A DNA stretch of 64,000 bases from NCBI RefSeq assembly GCF_010723575.1, contig NZ_BLKZ01000001.1:2666001-2730000 (forward strand). The letters run 5' to 3'. This DNA is from Mycobacterium bourgelatii. Lineage in GTDB: Bacteria > Actinomycetota > Actinomycetes > Mycobacteriales > Mycobacteriaceae. The stretch's first letter is position 1, and every line of letters starts with the position of its first letter. This document shows, piece after piece, positions 28,283-37,939 of the stretch. A program made the position numbers and the translations under genes. Below the pieces are notes generated by a model that was not told where the DNA came from, did not search any database, and saw only the letters and a list, made by a program, of their open reading frames with translations.

Positions 28283-31200
28283 TGGACCACGAGGATTCGA
28301 CCGTGCCCAGCACCACCAAGCATCTTGACTACCTGAAGCGGTTGACCGCGGATCTGCGCCGGACCCGCCGGCGGGTGGCCGAGTTGGAAGGCAAGCTGTC
28401 CGAGCCGGTGGCGATCGTGGGAATGGCGTGCCGCTACCCGGGTGGTGTCGATTCGCCGGAAAGCCTGTGGGACATGGTGGTCGACGGGCGTGACGCGGTA
28501 TCCGATTTTCCGGCGGACCGAGGCTGGGATGTCGCGGGGCTCTACGATCCGGACCCGGACGCCAAGGGCAAGATGTATGTGCGTCAGGGATCCTTCCTGC
28601 ATGGCGCGGGGGACTTCGACGCCGGATTCTTCGGCATCGGTCCCAGCGAAGCGCTGGCAATGGACCCGCAGCAGCGCCTGATGCTGGAGCTGTCGTGGGA
28701 AGCCTTGGAGCGGGCGGGAATTGACCCGCTGGGGTTGCGGGGTTCGGCGACGGGCGTGTTCGCGGGGGTGATTCACGCCGGCTACGGCGGCGAAGTGAAA
28801 GGGGAACTGGAGGGCTACGGTCTGACCGGCTCGACCCTGAGTGTGGCGTCCGGACGGACGTCATATGTGTTGGGCCTGGAAGGCCCGGCGGTGTCGGTGG
28901 ATACGGCATGTTCGTCGTCGTTGGTGGCGATGCATCTGGCCGCGCAGTCACTGCGCTCGGGGGAGACCGATCTGGCTTTGGCCGGCGGTATCACGGTGAT
29001 GGCCACCATCGCCGCCTTCGTGGAGTTCTGCCGGCAGCGGGCCCTGGCCCCGGACGGCCGGTGCAAGGTGTATGCGGGTAGCGCCGACGGGACCGCGTGG
29101 TCGGAAGGCGGCGGCGTGCTGGTCTTGGAACGACTGGCCGATGCGCAGCGACTTGGTCACCCCGTGCTGGCCTTGCTGCGCGGTTCCGCGGTGAATCAGG
29201 ACGGTGCATCCAATGGGCTGACCGCCCCGAACGGTCCGGCGCAGCAGCGGGTGATCCAGGCGGCCCTGACCAGCGCGGGGTTGACCCCCGCGGAAGTCGA
29301 CATCGTCGAGGGCCACGGAACGGGAACCACACTGGGGGATCCCATTGAGGCGCAAGCCCTGCTCGCTACCTACGGGCAGGACCGGCCGGCGGATCGCCCA
29401 CTGTGGCTGGGTTCGATCAAGTCCAACATCGGTCATTCGTCGGCCGCGGCCGGTGTGGCCGGGGTCATCAAAATGGTGCAGGCCATGCGGCATGGGGTGA
29501 TGCCGAAGACCCTGCACGTGGATGTGCCTACGCCACACGTGGATTGGTCGTCAGGTGCGGTCTCGGTGTTGACGGAGTCGCGCCCGTGGCCGGCCGGCGA
29601 TCAACCACGTCGGGCGGGCGTGTCTTCGTTCGGCATCAGCGGCACCAATGCGCACGTGATCGTGGAGCAAGCTCCGGCACCGGCGCCGGCGCAGCCGTCA
29701 GATCCGGAAAGCGTTGTGGCCGAAGATGATACCGCGTCGGTTCCGTGGGTGCTGTCCGCACGCACACCGCGGGCGCTGACCGACCAGGCCAGGCGGCTAC
29801 TGACCCAAGTGAGCATCGGAGACCGCCCGCGCCCGGCGGATGTGGGTTGGTCGCTGGCGACCACGCGCTCGGTGTTCGACCATCGCGCGGTCGTAGTGGG
29901 CGGGCCTGACCAACTCGTGGCGGGTTTGACCGGCCTGGCCGCCGAGGAGCCCGGAGCGGGTGTCGTCGTCGGCCGTGCCCGGCATGCGGGCAAGACCGTG
30001 TTCGTGTTCCCCGGGCAGGGCGCCCAGAGCTTGGGGATGGGACAGCAGCTCTACGAACGATTTCCGGTGTTCGCCGAAGCGTTGGACGAGGCGGTCTCGG
30101 CGCTGGGCCCACACCTGCGGTTGCCGCTGCGCGACGTGATGTGGGGCAGCGACGCGCAGCTGTTGGAAAGCACGGAATTCGCGCAGCCCGCGTTGTTCGC
30201 CGTGGAGGTCGCCCTGGCGGCGTTGTTGCGGCACTGGGGCGTGGTGCCGGACGTGGTCATGGGTCATTCCGTGGGTGAGATCACCGCGGCCCAGGTGGCC
30301 GGCGTGTTGTCCCTTTCGGATGCGGCCACTGTGGTCGTCGGCCGCGCTCGGCTGATGGCGGAGTTGCCCGCCGGTGGGGTGATGATCGCGGTCGCCGCCA
30401 GCGAGGCGGAGGTGACGCCGTTACTCACCGAGGAGGTGAGCATTGCGGCCGTCAACGGGCCGAGCGCCGTTGTGCTTTCGGGTGCGCAAGACCCGGTTAC
30501 GGCAGTGGCGGATCGGCTGGCCGAGTCTGGTCGACGCGTGCATCGACTAGCGGTCTCGCATGCGTTTCATTCGAAGCTGATGGAGCCCATGCTGGAGCGG
30601 TTCGCGGATCTGCTGGCCGGGATCACACCCGCGGAACCGCGAATTGCGCTGGTGTCCAACCTGACTGGCAAGGTGGTGGGCGCCGGGTACGGGTCGCCGC
30701 AGTACTGGGTGGACCACGTGCGGCAGCCGGTGCGCTTCGTGGACGGGGTGCGGGCCGCGGAATCGGTGGGTGCCGGCGTGTTCATCGAGGCCGGTCCCGG
30801 TCGCGGCCTCACCGCCGCGGTGGAGCAGTCGTTGGTCGCCGACCAAGCGGTGTCGGTGGTGACGCTGGCCAAAGACCGTCCCGAAGTCGAATCGCTACTC
30901 GGTGCGGCGGGCCAGCTGTTCACCTTGGGATTGCCGGTCGACTGGCCCGCCACCTTCGCCGGCTTGCGTACCCGGCGGGTGGACTTGCCGACGTACCCGT
31001 TTCAACGGCAGCGCTATTGGTTGACGGCCGACCAGCTGGGGACGACCGATGTGAGTGGCGTGGGTCTGGCGAAGGCCGAGCATGCCCTGTTGGGGGCGGT
31101 GGTGCAACGCCCGGATTCCGGCGGTGTCGTGTTGACGGGCCGACTGTCGCTCACGGCGCAGCCGTGGTTGGCCGACCATGCGGTCGCCGGGGTGGTGCTG

Positions 31201-34200
31201 TTTCCCGGATCGGGCTTCGTGGAGCTGGTTTTGCGGGCAGCGGACGAGGTCGGCTGCTCGGCGATCGAAGAGTTGACTCTGTCCGCGCCATTACTGCTGT
31301 CGGCCGACGGCGGGGTGCAGGTGCAGGTGGTCGTGGGTGGTGCCGACGAGACCGGAGCTCGCGCCGTATCGGTGTATTCAACTGATCGGCAGTCGGATTC
31401 GCCCTGGACGCTGCACGCCGAAGGTTCGCTGCGGGACGCGGCGGTACAGCCGAGCGCCGACCTGTCGATCTGGCCACCGGTCGGGGCCGTGCCGGTGGAT
31501 GTGACCGATGCATATGTCGGGCTGGCCGAGCGTGGCTACGCGTATGGTCCCGCCTTCCGTGGGCTGCGCACGGTGTGGCAGCGGGGCACCGAGGTCTTCG
31601 CAGAGGTCGATGTTCCCGCGGACGCCGGTTTGACGTTGAGCGGCTTCGGGCTTCATCCGGTCCTGTTGGACGCGGGCCTGCATGCGCTCGGGGTATCCGG
31701 GCAGCAGGCGCAGGCAGTGTTGCCGTTCTCCTGGCAGGGCGTGTCGCTACACGCCATGGGCGCTTCGCACGTGCGGGTGCGGATGGCGCCAGTGGGGACG
31801 CAGGGACTTTCGTTGGAGCTGGCCGACGCGGCGGGTCTGCCGGTGTTGTCGGTCAAGGAGTTGGTGGTCCGCCCCGTATCGGCCGAACAGTTGTCGGCGG
31901 TAACCGCTCCGTCCGCCAACAGCGGGCTGTTGGAGGTGATGTGGTCACCGATTCCTCTGAACAGCAACGGTATTGATGGAACAGCCGGCACCGACGCGGA
32001 GGTGTGGCAGCCGAGTTCAGCTGTCGGGGGAGTGGTGGAGTCGGTGCACGCGGTCACCACTGAGGCGTTGGGAATGTTGCAGTTGTGGGTGGCCGGCGAC
32101 CGCACCGGGGTGCTGGTGGTGCGGACCCACGGCGCGGTGGCGCTGGCTGGTGAGGACGTCACCGATCTGGCGGGCGCGGCGGTGTGGGGGTTGGTGCGAT
32201 CGGCGCAGGCCGAGCACCCGGGCCGCATCATCCTGCTCGATTCCGATGGCTCGGTCGATCCCGATGCGTTGATCGGTTGCGGTGAAACGCAGTTGGCGGT
32301 GCGCAACGGGGTGGTGTACGCGGCGCGGTTGGCAAAGACGGGCCCGGGAACGAAAGGGTCCGAAGGGCCGGAGGGGTCGACGCTGCAGCTGCCGCCCGGG
32401 AATTGGCGGCTTGCCCCCGGTGGTGGCGGAACGCTTCAGGACTTGGTGGTCCAGCCTCAGCCGCCGACGGCGTTGGCCGAAGGCCAGATTCGGGTGAAGC
32501 TGGCCGCCGTCGGTGTGAATTTCCGGGATGTGCTCGTGGCGTTGGGCATGTATCCCGGCGGCGGCGAATTGGGCGCCGAAGGCGCCGGGTTCGTCACCGA
32601 GGTCGGCCCCGGGGTAACGGGCTTTACCGTCGGCGACACCGTACTCGGACTGTTCGGGGTGGCAGGTTCTGAAGCGGTGATCGATGCCCGATTGGTGACC
32701 GCAGTACCCGCGGGGTGGTCATTGGACGCGGCCGCGGGTGTGCCGGTGGTGTTCCTGACCGCCTTCTACGGCTTGGCTGAACTTGCGGGTCTGCGCGCCG
32801 GGGAGAAACTTCTGGTGCATGCCGCGACCGGGGGTGTGGGGATGGCCGCGGTGCAACTGGCGCGGCACTGGGGCGTTGAGGTTTTCGCCACCGCGAGTCG
32901 CGGCAAGTGGGACGTGTTGCGGTCCATCGGTTTTGACGACGACCACATCGCGGACTCGCGAACCCTGGAGTTTGAACAGAAGTTCCTCGCGGTTACCGGG
33001 GGTACCGGGGTTGACGTGGTGCTCAATTCGCTGGCCGGCGAGTACACCGACGCGTCGCTGAGGCTGTTGACCCGCGGCGGCCGCTTCATCGAAATGGGCA
33101 AGACGGACCTGCGCGATGCGCAGTTGGTGGCCGACCAGCATCCAGGTGTGCGCTATCGGGCGTTTGATCTGATGGAGGCTGGGCCGCAACACATTCAGCA
33201 GATGCTGACCGAACTGATGGCCCTGTTTGAGGCCGGCACCTTGCAGCCGCTGCCGACGAAGACGTGGGATGTGCGAAGCGCCGCGGACGCCTACCGGTTT
33301 GTCAGCCAGGCTCGCCATATCGGCAAGGTCGTGCTGACCATGCCGCGTGAGCTGGCCGACGGCACGGTCCTGGTTACCGGGGGCACCGGCATGGCCGGCG
33401 GCCGGCTGGCGCGACACTTGGTCACTCGCTACGGGGTGCGCAACCTGGTGCTCGCCAGCCGTCGAGGCGCCGCCGCCGACGGTGTTGCAGAGTTGGTCGC
33501 CGATCTGGAGCAGGCCGGGGCGACGGTGTCGGCGGTTGCCTGCGACGTCGCTGACCGCGACGCCGTGACGGCACTGCTGGCCGGCCTGCCGGAACGGTCG
33601 CCGCTCACCGGAGTCATTCACGCCGCCGGGACACTCGACGATGGGCTGATCGCGTCGCTGACGCCGGAGCGGATGAACGCGGTGCTGCGCGCCAAGGTAG
33701 ATGCGGCGTGGAATCTGCATGAGCTCACCGCGGATCTGGATTTGTCGGTGTTCGTGATGTTCTCGTCGTTGGCGGGCATTGTCGGCGCACCGGGGCAAGG
33801 CAACTACGCCGCGGCGAACAGTTTCCTCGATGCGCTGGCCGTCCACCGTCGTGCCCGCGGAATGCCCGGGCTGTCGGTGGCGTGGGGGTTGTGGGAACAA
33901 GCGTCGGAGATGACCAGACACCTGGGGGACCGCGACAAAGCCCGGATGAGCCGGGTCGGGCTCGCCCCCTTGACGAACGACGACGCACTACAGCTGTTCG
34001 ACGCGGCGCTGCTGGTGGACCGCCCCACGGTGGTCGCCACAAGACTCAACACGGCCGCACTCACCGCCCACGATGAAGCGCCGCCGTTGCTGCAGCAGTT
34101 GATCGCCCGCCCGACACGGCGGTTCATCGAACAGACCAACACCGCGGCGTCGATGTCGGGACTGCGTTCACGACTGCACGGGCTGACATCGGAGCAGCGC

Positions 34201-34695
34201 CACGCCGAGCTGACCGACTTGATCTGCGGCAGTGCTGCGGCCGTGCTCGGGCACAACACGTCCGACATCGCCCCCGACCGCGCTTTCCAAGATCTCGGGT
34301 TCGATTCGTTGACGGCGGTGGAACTACGCAACCGGCTCAAGACGGGCACCGGGCTGACGCTTTCGCCGACCCTGATCTTCGACCATCCCACACCCGCCGC
34401 GTTGGCCGAGCATCTTGATGCCTTGCTCGCTGCGGCTCCGGTGCCCGATCAGCCTGACCCGCTGGCCCGCTTTGACCACATCGCCCGCGAACTGCAGGCG
34501 CTGGTCGATCAGCCCGGCCTGAAGCCGGAGGACAGGGCGCAGTTGCGGGCGCGAATCGGGGCCATGCTCAACACGCTGGAGACGCCGGAGCCCGCACCGG
34601 ATCCCGCAGACACCACGTTCTACGACGATGGCTTCAACGATGACCTCGCCACCGCGACCGACAGCGAACTCTTCGCCATCTTGGAAGAGGAATAG
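28282..34695 (+). CDS. pks8: type I modular polyketide synthase, intact Pks8/Pks17 fusion, KS-AT-DH-ER-KR-ACP
   Basis: 2137 aa from ATG 28282, in a TGATG overlap with pks7 (GTG 28279 is an alternative). The N-terminal coiled coil is LDYLKRLTADLRRTRRRVAE. KS C210 in VDTACSSS. AT ~573-880 with GHSVGE and HAFH at 760-763, predicting malonyl-CoA. DH H966 in HAVAGVVLFP. ER with ATGGVGMAAVQLA, KR with an LDD motif and GQGNYAAAN, ACP S2009. The C-terminal helix DSELFAILEEE resembles that of Pks7. In H37Rv the equivalent is split into pks8 and pks17 (from memory); here a single frame covers all six domains. Five bases separate it from pks9. Confidence 0.93.
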   Translation: MDHEDSTVPSTTKHLDYLKRLTADLRRTRRRVAELEGKLSEPVAIVGMACRYPGGVDSPESLWDMVVDGRDAVSDFPADRGWDVAGLYDPDPDAKGKMYVRQGSFLHGAGDFDAGFFGIGPSEALAMDPQQRLMLELSWEALERAGIDPLGLRGSATGVFAGVIHAGYGGEVKGELEGYGLTGSTLSVASGRTSYVLGLEGPAVSVDTACSSSLVAMHLAAQSLRSGETDLALAGGITVMATIAAFVEFCRQRALAPDGRCKVYAGSADGTAWSEGGGVLVLERLADAQRLGHPVLALLRGSAVNQDGASNGLTAPNGPAQQRVIQAALTSAGLTPAEVDIVEGHGTGTTLGDPIEAQALLATYGQDRPADRPLWLGSIKSNIGHSSAAAGVAGVIKMVQAMRHGVMPKTLHVDVPTPHVDWSSGAVSVLTESRPWPAGDQPRRAGVSSFGISGTNAHVIVEQAPAPAPAQPSDPESVVAEDDTASVPWVLSARTPRALTDQARRLLTQVSIGDRPRPADVGWSLATTRSVFDHRAVVVGGPDQLVAGLTGLAAEEPGAGVVVGRARHAGKTVFVFPGQGAQSLGMGQQLYERFPVFAEALDEAVSALGPHLRLPLRDVMWGSDAQLLESTEFAQPALFAVEVALAALLRHWGVVPDVVMGHSVGEITAAQVAGVLSLSDAATVVVGRARLMAELPAGGVMIAVAASEAEVTPLLTEEVSIAAVNGPSAVVLSGAQDPVTAVADRLAESGRRVHRLAVSHAFHSKLMEPMLERFADLLAGITPAEPRIALVSNLTGKVVGAGYGSPQYWVDHVRQPVRFVDGVRAAESVGAGVFIEAGPGRGLTAAVEQSLVADQAVSVVTLAKDRPEVESLLGAAGQLFTLGLPVDWPATFAGLRTRRVDLPTYPFQRQRYWLTADQLGTTDVSGVGLAKAEHALLGAVVQRPDSGGVVLTGRLSLTAQPWLADHAVAGVVLFPGSGFVELVLRAADEVGCSAIEELTLSAPLLLSADGGVQVQVVVGGADETGARAVSVYSTDRQSDSPWTLHAEGSLRDAAVQPSADLSIWPPVGAVPVDVTDAYVGLAERGYAYGPAFRGLRTVWQRGTEVFAEVDVPADAGLTLSGFGLHPVLLDAGLHALGVSGQQAQAVLPFSWQGVSLHAMGASHVRVRMAPVGTQGLSLELADAAGLPVLSVKELVVRPVSAEQLSAVTAPSANSGLLEVMWSPIPLNSNGIDGTAGTDAEVWQPSSAVGGVVESVHAVTTEALGMLQLWVAGDRTGVLVVRTHGAVALAGEDVTDLAGAAVWGLVRSAQAEHPGRIILLDSDGSVDPDALIGCGETQLAVRNGVVYAARLAKTGPGTKGSEGPEGSTLQLPPGNWRLAPGGGGTLQDLVVQPQPPTALAEGQIRVKLAAVGVNFRDVLVALGMYPGGGELGAEGAGFVTEVGPGVTGFTVGDTVLGLFGVAGSEAVIDARLVTAVPAGWSLDAAAGVPVVFLTAFYGLAELAGLRAGEKLLVHAATGGVGMAAVQLARHWGVEVFATASRGKWDVLRSIGFDDDHIADSRTLEFEQKFLAVTGGTGVDVVLNSLAGEYTDASLRLLTRGGRFIEMGKTDLRDAQLVADQHPGVRYRAFDLMEAGPQHIQQMLTELMALFEAGTLQPLPTKTWDVRSAADAYRFVSQARHIGKVVLTMPRELADGTVLVTGGTGMAGGRLARHLVTRYGVRNLVLASRRGAAADGVAELVADLEQAGATVSAVACDVADRDAVTALLAGLPERSPLTGVIHAAGTLDDGLIASLTPERMNAVLRAKVDAAWNLHELTADLDLSVFVMFSSLAGIVGAPGQGNYAAANSFLDALAVHRRARGMPGLSVAWGLWEQASEMTRHLGDRDKARMSRVGLAPLTNDDALQLFDAALLVDRPTVVATRLNTAALTAHDEAPPLLQQLIARPTRRFIEQTNTAASMSGLRSRLHGLTSEQRHAELTDLICGSAAAVLGHNTSDIAPDRAFQDLGFDSLTAVELRNRLKTGTGLTLSPTLIFDHPTPAALAEHLDALLAAAPVPDQPDPLARFDHIARELQALVDQPGLKPEDRAQLRARIGAMLNTLETPEPAPDPADTTFYDDGFNDDLATATDSELFAILEEE

Positions 34696-34700
34696 GACTC

Positions 34701-37700
34701 GTGGCGGTGCGACCGGCGGCGGTGGCAATCATCGGGCTCGCGTGCAGGTTTCCGGACGCCGAAACTCCGGCTGAGTTCTGGCGCCTGCTGCGTGATGGGC
34801 GCGAGGCCAGTCAATTGCCCTACGAGGCCGCCGAATTCGACGCAGACTTCTTTCATGTATCCCCCCGCGAAGCCCGTGTCATGGATCCGCGCCAACGCCT
34901 GGCATTGGAACTGACCTGGGAGTGTCTCGAAGACGCCTTCGTGAAGCCGGATACGCTGCGCGGCCAACATGTTTCTGTTCACTTCGGCGCGATGAACGAC
35001 GACTACGCCGTCCTGGCACTCAGCGACTCCGTCGACGAACTTGATCACCATGCGTTTGCCGGCCTTAGCCGCGGGATGATCGCCAACAAGATTTCTTACG
35101 TGTTCGGACTGCACGGTGCCAGCATGACCGTCGATTCCGGTCAGTCATCGTCCTTGGTGGCGGTTCACCTTGCCTGCGAAAGCCTGCGCAGCGGTGCATC
35201 GTCCGTGGCGATAGCCGGCGGCATCCACCTGAACCTGGCCGGCGAAACAGCCGCGTTGGAAAGGGAATTCGGCGCGTTGTCACCGACGGGACGCACCTGC
35301 GCCTTCGACGCACGTGCCGACGGATACGTGCGCGGCGAGGGCGGCGCCGTGCTGTTGTTGAAGCCGTTGGATGCCGCGCTTCACGACGGAGATCGAATCC
35401 ACGCCGTCATCCGGGGCAGCTCGGTGGGCAACGCCGGGCACAGCGCCGTCGCGCAGACCGTTCCGTCGGCCGCCGCACAAACCGACGTTGTCCGTCGCGC
35501 ACTGACCGAGGCGGGGCTGCAGCCGGAGGACGTTCAATACATCGAGGCCCACGGCACCGGAACCGAAATCGGCGACCCGGTCGAACTCGCCGCGCTCGGT
35601 GAAGTGTTCGCCGACCGTCGGCAACACCCGGTGACCATCGGGTCCGTCAAGACCAACATCGGCCACGCGGGCGGCGCGGCTGGGGTCGCGGGTCTGCTCA
35701 AGGCGGTCCTGGCGATCGAAAACGCGGAAATACCGCCAAGTCTCAACTACACGGGGCCCAAACCCGGAATCGACATGGCTCGCCTGGGCCTGCAGGTCGG
35801 CACCACCCTGACCCCCTGGCGGGACCGGCCGCGCCGCGCGGGAGTGTCGTCGTTCGGGATGGGCGGGACCAACGCTCACATGATCCTGGAGGAAGCCCCA
35901 GCGCAATCGCCCGAGCCGAAATACGTTGTTAATCACGATGATCTGAATATCGCCGACATCCCGTGGGTGCTGTCGGCCCGTTCCGCCTCGGGATTGGCCG
36001 CACAGGCACAAAAGCTGCTCACCCATTGCAACAGCCATCCCGAGTTGCGTGCTGCCGACGTGGGGTGGTCGCTGATTTCCACCAGGTCGGTGTTCGAGCA
36101 CCGGGCGGTCGTGACGGGGACCGATCGCGACGCACTGTTGAACAAACTGGCTGGTTTGGCCGCCGGCGAACCCACGGACGACGTGGTGACGGGTAGCGCA
36201 CGGTCGTTGGGCAAGACGGTGTTCGTGTTCCCCGGCCAGGGCGCCCAGTGGCTCGGAATGGGGCGTGGGCTGCACCAACGATTCCCGGTCTTCGCGCAGG
36301 CCTTCGACGAGGCCGCGCAGGCATTGGACGCACACCTTCGGCTGCCACTGAGTCAGGTCGTGTGGGGCGAAGACGCTGCGCTGCTGGAAAATACCGAGTT
36401 CGCGCAACCGGCGCTGTTCGCCGTCGAAGTGGCGCTGGCAGCGCTGCTACAGAGTTTCGGTGTGGTGCCGGACTTCGTGATGGGCCACTCGATCGGCGAG
36501 ATCACCGCGGCGCATGTCGCCGGCGTGCTGCCGCTGACCGACGCCGCCAAAGTGGTCGCGACGCGTGCGCGACTCATGGCGGGACTGCCCGCAGGCGGCG
36601 TGATGATTGCGGTGGCCGCCGCTGAGGATGAAGTGGTGCCGCTGCTGCGGCAGGGTGTCTGCATCGCGGCGGTGAATGCGCCTGACTCGGTGGTGATTTC
36701 GGGCGAGGCATCCGCGACGGGTGCGATGGCCGATCACTTCGCAACATTGGGTCGGCGGGTGCATCGGTTGCCGGTTTCGCACGCGTTTCATTCCGAATTG
36801 ATGGAGCCGATGGTTGAGCGGTTCGCCGCGGAGTTGGCCGGCATCTGGGCCGCCCAACCGCGAATTGGGCTGATATCGAACGTGACTGGCGAGGTGGCTG
36901 GTGCCGGCTACGGGTCGCCCGAGTATTGGCCGGAGCATGTGCGCCGGCCGGTGCGCTTCGCCGACGGTGTTCGAACGCTGGCGTCGCTGGGTGCCGGGGT
37001 ATTTGTCGAGGCCGGCCCCGCAGCCGGATTGATCGCGGCCGTGCAACAGTCGTCAGGCACCGATCCCGACGCGGCCGTGGTGGCCATGATCAAGGATCGC
37101 CCAGAGATCACGTCGGTGCTGACCGCGGTGGGGTCGCTGTTCGCCGCAGGTGTCGATATCGACTGGGTTCCGATGTTGGACGGGGCACGCGTGCGGCGGG
37201 TGGAGTTGCCGACCTACGCCTTCCAGCGGCGCCGATTCTGGCTGGGGGCTACGGCGGACGCGGCGCCCAACGCCGCAGTGGATGACGAAAGCGCCGCGAC
37301 ATTCGCCGAGCGATGGCGGGCGCTGGCCCCGGCGGAGCGCGTCAACCAGCTGGTCGAGCTGGTGTGCACGCAAGCGGCCGTCGTGCTTGGTCACGCGAGC
37401 GGCCAGGACGTCAGCGTCAATTCCGCCTTCCAGGACCTGGGCTTCGACTCGATGGCCGGGGTCGAGCTGCGAAACCGGCTCAAAAACAAAACCGGGTTGC
37501 CTTTATCGCGGACGCTGATCTTCGACTATCCAACCCCCATCGAGCTCGCGGATTACCTTGCTGAACAGTTGTCTGACAATCCATCGGACGAATCGGAAGA
37601 CGAGAATATTCGGTCGTTATTAATGCGAATTCCTATTCGAGAACTTCGAAGAACGGGTTTGTTGGACAAGCTATTAGCGCTGGCTGGGCAGGAAAATCAG

Positions 37701-37802
37701 CTGCTCAAGCCCACTGTGAGTGATGATGTCATAGATTCCCTCAGTCCGGACGCACTAATTGCGATGGCGCTGAATGTCGCGGACAGCGATGAGGTCAAGT
37801 GA
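34701..37802 (+). CDS. pks9: type I polyketide synthase loading-type module, KSQ-AT-ACP
   Basis: 1033 aa from GTG 34701. KS (~8-430) retains H284 (EAHGTGTEIGDP) and the KTNIGH His, but the active-site Cys is replaced: VDSGQSSSLV with Q148, the KSQ form that decarboxylates malonyl-ACP in loading modules. AT ~508-800 has GHSIGE and HAFH starting at H694, predicting malonyl. ACP S917 in LGFDSM. There are no reductive domains and no N-terminal coiled coil. The ~85-residue C-terminal tail (IPIRELRRTGLLDKLLALAG, then DSLSPDALIAMAL) looks like a docking element and is coded by AT-richer DNA with three TTA codons. The likely role is chain initiation for Pks7/Pks8. Confidence 0.9.
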   Translation: MAVRPAAVAIIGLACRFPDAETPAEFWRLLRDGREASQLPYEAAEFDADFFHVSPREARVMDPRQRLALELTWECLEDAFVKPDTLRGQHVSVHFGAMNDDYAVLALSDSVDELDHHAFAGLSRGMIANKISYVFGLHGASMTVDSGQSSSLVAVHLACESLRSGASSVAIAGGIHLNLAGETAALEREFGALSPTGRTCAFDARADGYVRGEGGAVLLLKPLDAALHDGDRIHAVIRGSSVGNAGHSAVAQTVPSAAAQTDVVRRALTEAGLQPEDVQYIEAHGTGTEIGDPVELAALGEVFADRRQHPVTIGSVKTNIGHAGGAAGVAGLLKAVLAIENAEIPPSLNYTGPKPGIDMARLGLQVGTTLTPWRDRPRRAGVSSFGMGGTNAHMILEEAPAQSPEPKYVVNHDDLNIADIPWVLSARSASGLAAQAQKLLTHCNSHPELRAADVGWSLISTRSVFEHRAVVTGTDRDALLNKLAGLAAGEPTDDVVTGSARSLGKTVFVFPGQGAQWLGMGRGLHQRFPVFAQAFDEAAQALDAHLRLPLSQVVWGEDAALLENTEFAQPALFAVEVALAALLQSFGVVPDFVMGHSIGEITAAHVAGVLPLTDAAKVVATRARLMAGLPAGGVMIAVAAAEDEVVPLLRQGVCIAAVNAPDSVVISGEASATGAMADHFATLGRRVHRLPVSHAFHSELMEPMVERFAAELAGIWAAQPRIGLISNVTGEVAGAGYGSPEYWPEHVRRPVRFADGVRTLASLGAGVFVEAGPAAGLIAAVQQSSGTDPDAAVVAMIKDRPEITSVLTAVGSLFAAGVDIDWVPMLDGARVRRVELPTYAFQRRRFWLGATADAAPNAAVDDESAATFAERWRALAPAERVNQLVELVCTQAAVVLGHASGQDVSVNSAFQDLGFDSMAGVELRNRLKNKTGLPLSRTLIFDYPTPIELADYLAEQLSDNPSDESEDENIRSLLMRIPIRELRRTGLLDKLLALAGQENQLLKPTVSDDVIDSLSPDALIAMALNVADSDEVK

Positions 37803-37939
37803 TGGAAATAACACAAGCGTCTAATATGTGAGGCTTTGCGCCCCTGATTAAACTCGCCTAAACTTCGAATGTAGTTTGCGGGTCAATCGGTGCTATTAGA
37901 CACACGTAAATTAGCGCGAAGCGTGCAGAAAGCAGGGGC
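37803..37939. promoter_or_regulatory. AT-rich gap with pks11 promoter candidates
   Basis: This 137-bp gap is markedly AT-richer than its surroundings. It has a direct repeat TAAACTCGCC/TAAACTTCGA (37849-37868), the CTAAACTT motif shared with pks10 (37858-37865), and an inverted repeat GTCTAAT (37819-37825) / ATTAGAC (37895-37901). It probably gives pks11 its own promoter, possibly regulated. Confidence 0.4.
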
